DNA of 64,000 bases from Coniferiporia sulphurascens (lineage: Eukaryota; Basidiomycota; Agaricomycetes; Hymenochaetales; Hymenochaetaceae), in the NCBI GenBank assembly GCA_002794785.1, contig NBBA01000013.1, positions 310,001 to 374,000 of the forward strand, read 5' to 3'. The translations under genes were made by a program, and so were the position numbers. Below are positions 61,456-64,000 of the stretch, piece after piece. A model generated the notes under the pieces. It worked only from the letters and a program-made list of their open reading frames with translations. It was not told the origin of the DNA and ran no database searches. The stretch's first letter is position 1; each line of letters starts with the position of its first letter.

Positions 61456-63947
61456 CTATCGTTTCCGTGGATTACGCACCCGAGGCCGAGTCGGTGTATC
61501 CTCGTTGACAGGGAGAGTACGAATAGGGACCCTAGCCGAAGGACCTTGAAGCTCTTCCTCGCCCATGACTTCCGGAATATGCACCGAGGCTGCGTTACTG
61601 GGACCTGAGCCGAGACTATCTCCAGCCCAGACGGGTTCCATAACCGCGACGGATGCTTTCTGTCTGTGTACCGGCGTGTCATACTCCCAACCTCTTGGAA
61701 CGACGCTTTCGCTTTCCTCCGTACCAAAGTCATCTTCCCCCATTTCGGCCTCTGATTGGACAACCTCCAGGTCTTGATCCATGGCATCCGCGTCAGCCTG
61801 GTCGTGCTCCTCATCCTCATCCTCCTCATCCGAGCTGTCGTCGTACAAGCCACCCGCAGGTTCTCCAATCCACTCGTCATCACCTTCTTCACGTCCGAAA
61901 TCCCACACGTCTAATACTGTCGCTTCCGTGCGATTACTCGCCGCTACACACCATCGGCCCTCGAAGACAACTTGCCAGACGCCATTGATTCCCGTAAGCA
62001 GATCGCGCACGAAGGTTCCATCTCGAATGTCCCACATTTTTAGTGTCCCATCCGACCCACTAAGTACCTTGAACTCATCATGCTGGAAGCATGTGATTGC
62101 ACCCGTATGAGCTTGAAGCGCATGCTTGAGTTCGCCAGAATCAGGATCCCAAACACGTAGACTGGAATCGGCAGCTGCGGATACCAAGAACGAAGGCGAA
62201 AGGCCCAACAGGCCCACTAGCGACGTGTGACCAGCCAGGGTATGCACACTTTGACCCGTGTTCAAGTTCCAGACACGAACCGTCCCGTCCATAGAGCCTG
62301 AGCACGCTTGATCACGAGTTGGATCCAACACGACAGAGTAAACTATATAATTGATCAGTTATGTTGGTGAGACACCCTCTTAAAATAAGCAAATACAGAC
62401 CTTTTTGCGTGTGACCAACGAGGATCCACTTTGATCGCCCGGTTATTATATCCCACACTCGGACGGTGCAATCGTAGCTACCCGATACAAGCGTTCGTCC
62501 CCGCGCGGCTAGGGCTCGGACAGCATGCTCGTGACCTTCTAGAAGAAGCTTGTGGTAGGGATTTTCCTCAACATCCTCCTGTGCGAAAAAAGTCAGGGGT
62601 AAGTTCAAGAGGATGTAATGTGAAGCATACCTCAGAGGGGTCACCCTCGTTGTCGTCTGCTCCATAGCATCGATATTCTCCCTCGCCGGGTTTCGGTAGC
62701 GTCCATACTCTAAGCGAGTGATCGCGACTGCCCGTGACTATTAACGGACGCTTCGGCCACCGCTCCCGACGGGTAACACCGTCCTCATCGGTCCATTCGA
62801 CCATTTCCGGTTTAACAATAGACAAACATCTGACGGTGCTAGTATGACCACCGAAGACATGCGTGCAGTTTCCTGTCTTCAAATCCCATATGCGCACGGT
62901 ACGATCAGTTGACCCCGACACAAGAGTATCCTTGGTGGCGGCGAGGGCCCAAACACCACCTTGATGACCATCCAATGAACGAATCAACTGGCCAGTAGTT
63001 GGAGAATACACGTGTATCGAGTTGTCGTCTGACGCTGAAATAATTCTGCCATGAGAAAAGATCAAACACGTCACAACATGGGAGCCATGGGCAGCGAAGG
63101 TTAAGCGCTTTGGATTGTTGTTGTGTAACCAAGAAGTCCTCGTCAAGTGGCGAGACTTGAAGAGAATTTTATACGGATGAGGCAGGGGAAGAGAGTTCGG
63201 GACCTGTAAGGCGGTCTTGTGTCGCATATGCATTATGTGCTTTGAGAAAAGATGCTCGCTTTCTCCTCCAAACCAAATCCTTGTTGATTTCATGAGGTCT
63301 TGCCATAGCACTGGGTCTGAGTCTATTATAGCTCTCCAAGCCTTTGAGACACGCGAAGCTCGGGCCAGTGTCGAAAAAGGAAGGAAACTAAGAATGTGGG
63401 ATACGAGCTCACGGGGCAACAGAGTGAGGAAATCGCGGGCAAGTGTGGGCGTAAGTACAGACTGCAAAGTGCGAAGGACGGGGAGAGGGGAATGTCGGAG
63501 GAATGTTAGGAGAACGTGCGACTGTAACGCCGGGGGTAAAACGCTGAAATGGCTGAGGAGTGATGGTAGAGTCATTAGGGTTGTCAGAGCCATATCTGGC
63601 TGAATAGGTGCTTGAGGCTGCGGTGACGAAGCCCCGCTGGGCGGTGCCGACGGCCATATGTTGTGCGGAGGTGGCGAACCCGTCGGCGATGGAAGGGGTG
63701 AGGGTGGGGCGGCGGCGGCATTAATTGAAATTGTTCCAGGATGGGTTGGTCTGGGTTTCTTTCTCGGCGGTGGGTTGTTCGTGGGCTCCTCGACCCCCTG
63801 CATCACTATGTCATTGGTGTGCGAACGCTTCTTGCCAAAGCGTTCAACAGCTTCCTGGAGCCCAACGAGCTTGTCCTGGTCAGCGTTTTCGTCCCGCCTC
63901 ACCATGCGCCAGCCCCTGCCCGCTGATAACTCCTCCTCGTCCTGCAT
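61456..63947 (-). CDS. cdc4: CDC4-type F-box/WD40 protein (SCF-Cdc4 substrate receptor)
   Basis: Three exons on the minus strand: 63947-62631, 62578-62401 and 62342-61456, at least 793 residues. The N-terminus has a basic Pro-rich stretch (RKKPRPTHP), then the helical dimerisation-type segment before the F-box (LTTLMTLPSLLSHFSVLP), then the F-box (LLPRELVSHILSFLPFSTLA, VSKAWRAIIDSDPVLW). Eight WD40 repeats follow (RIISASDDNSIHVY, TLVSGSTDRTVRIWD, LIVTGSRDHSLRVW, TLVSGSYDCTVRVWD, ACSGSMDGTVRVWN, FLVSAAADSSLRVWD, KVLSGSDGTLKMWD and a final one). The protein ends with a long acidic tail and a basic RVRNPRKR. Cdc4 recruits CDK-phosphorylated proteins for ubiquitination. The frame stays open from 63947 to the window edge, so the true start may lie outside. 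Confidence 0.9.
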
Positions 63948-64000
63948 GTCATCGTCGCCATCGTCGCCATCACGAAATGTGGCACGTGTGCCCCCCGGGA

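Overview
The window is nuclear DNA of a filamentous basidiomycete, most likely an agaricomycete. Genes carry many short GT-AG introns (mostly 45-75 nt, with branch-like CTGAC/CTNAN before the AG), some exons are only 21-26 nt, and the proteins are typical fungal families. I rebuilt 19 gene models by joining exons in phase across splice sites. No rRNA, tRNA, CRISPR array, transposase or reverse transcriptase was recognised.

Positions 1-31.5 kb are gene-dense. In order: a SKN7/PRR1 response-regulator transcription factor (+); a second shorter gene that is a diverged tandem copy of its receiver half (+); cis-prenyltransferase RER2 (-); PTR2 peptide transporter (-); DEAD-box helicase DBP2 with one very long intron (+); a single-pass membrane SH3 protein (+); mitochondrial import-motor subunit PAM17 (-); a DEGH-type SNF2 ATPase (+); a second single-pass SH3 protein with a mucin-like ectodomain (+); an F-box/WD40 protein (+); and a large protein combining a CCCH zinc finger, a long Ser/Pro-rich region, ankyrin repeats and a ClpB-like AAA+ domain (+).

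Positions 31.5-57 kb are gene-poor. Only four genes are supported, all on the minus strand: a BTB/POZ protein, a kinase-domain protein, a Pho80/PCL-type cyclin and a coiled-coil AT-hook protein. They are separated by 1.8-5.8 kb of sequence with no convincing coding content but with recurring short motifs (ACTCGGAGTC-like, AATATTAAT, GAATC clusters) and one long palindrome.

Positions 57-64 kb are dense again: ORC6 with a cluster of CDK-consensus sites (-), D-aminoacyl-tRNA deacylase DTD1 with a GC-AG intron (-), a PPIL1-type cyclophilin (+), and the F-box/WD40 ubiquitin-ligase subunit CDC4 (-), whose 5' end may run off the window.

The genes do not form one pathway. Several touch cell-cycle or stress control (SKN7, cyclin, ORC6, CDC4), but this may be chance. 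The most notable signals are the tandem stand-alone receiver gene next to SKN7, with identical intron phases and a shared 3' UTR block; the CCCH-ankyrin-AAA+ architecture; the DBP2 intron; the ORC6 CDK-site cluster; and the motif-rich gene-poor block.
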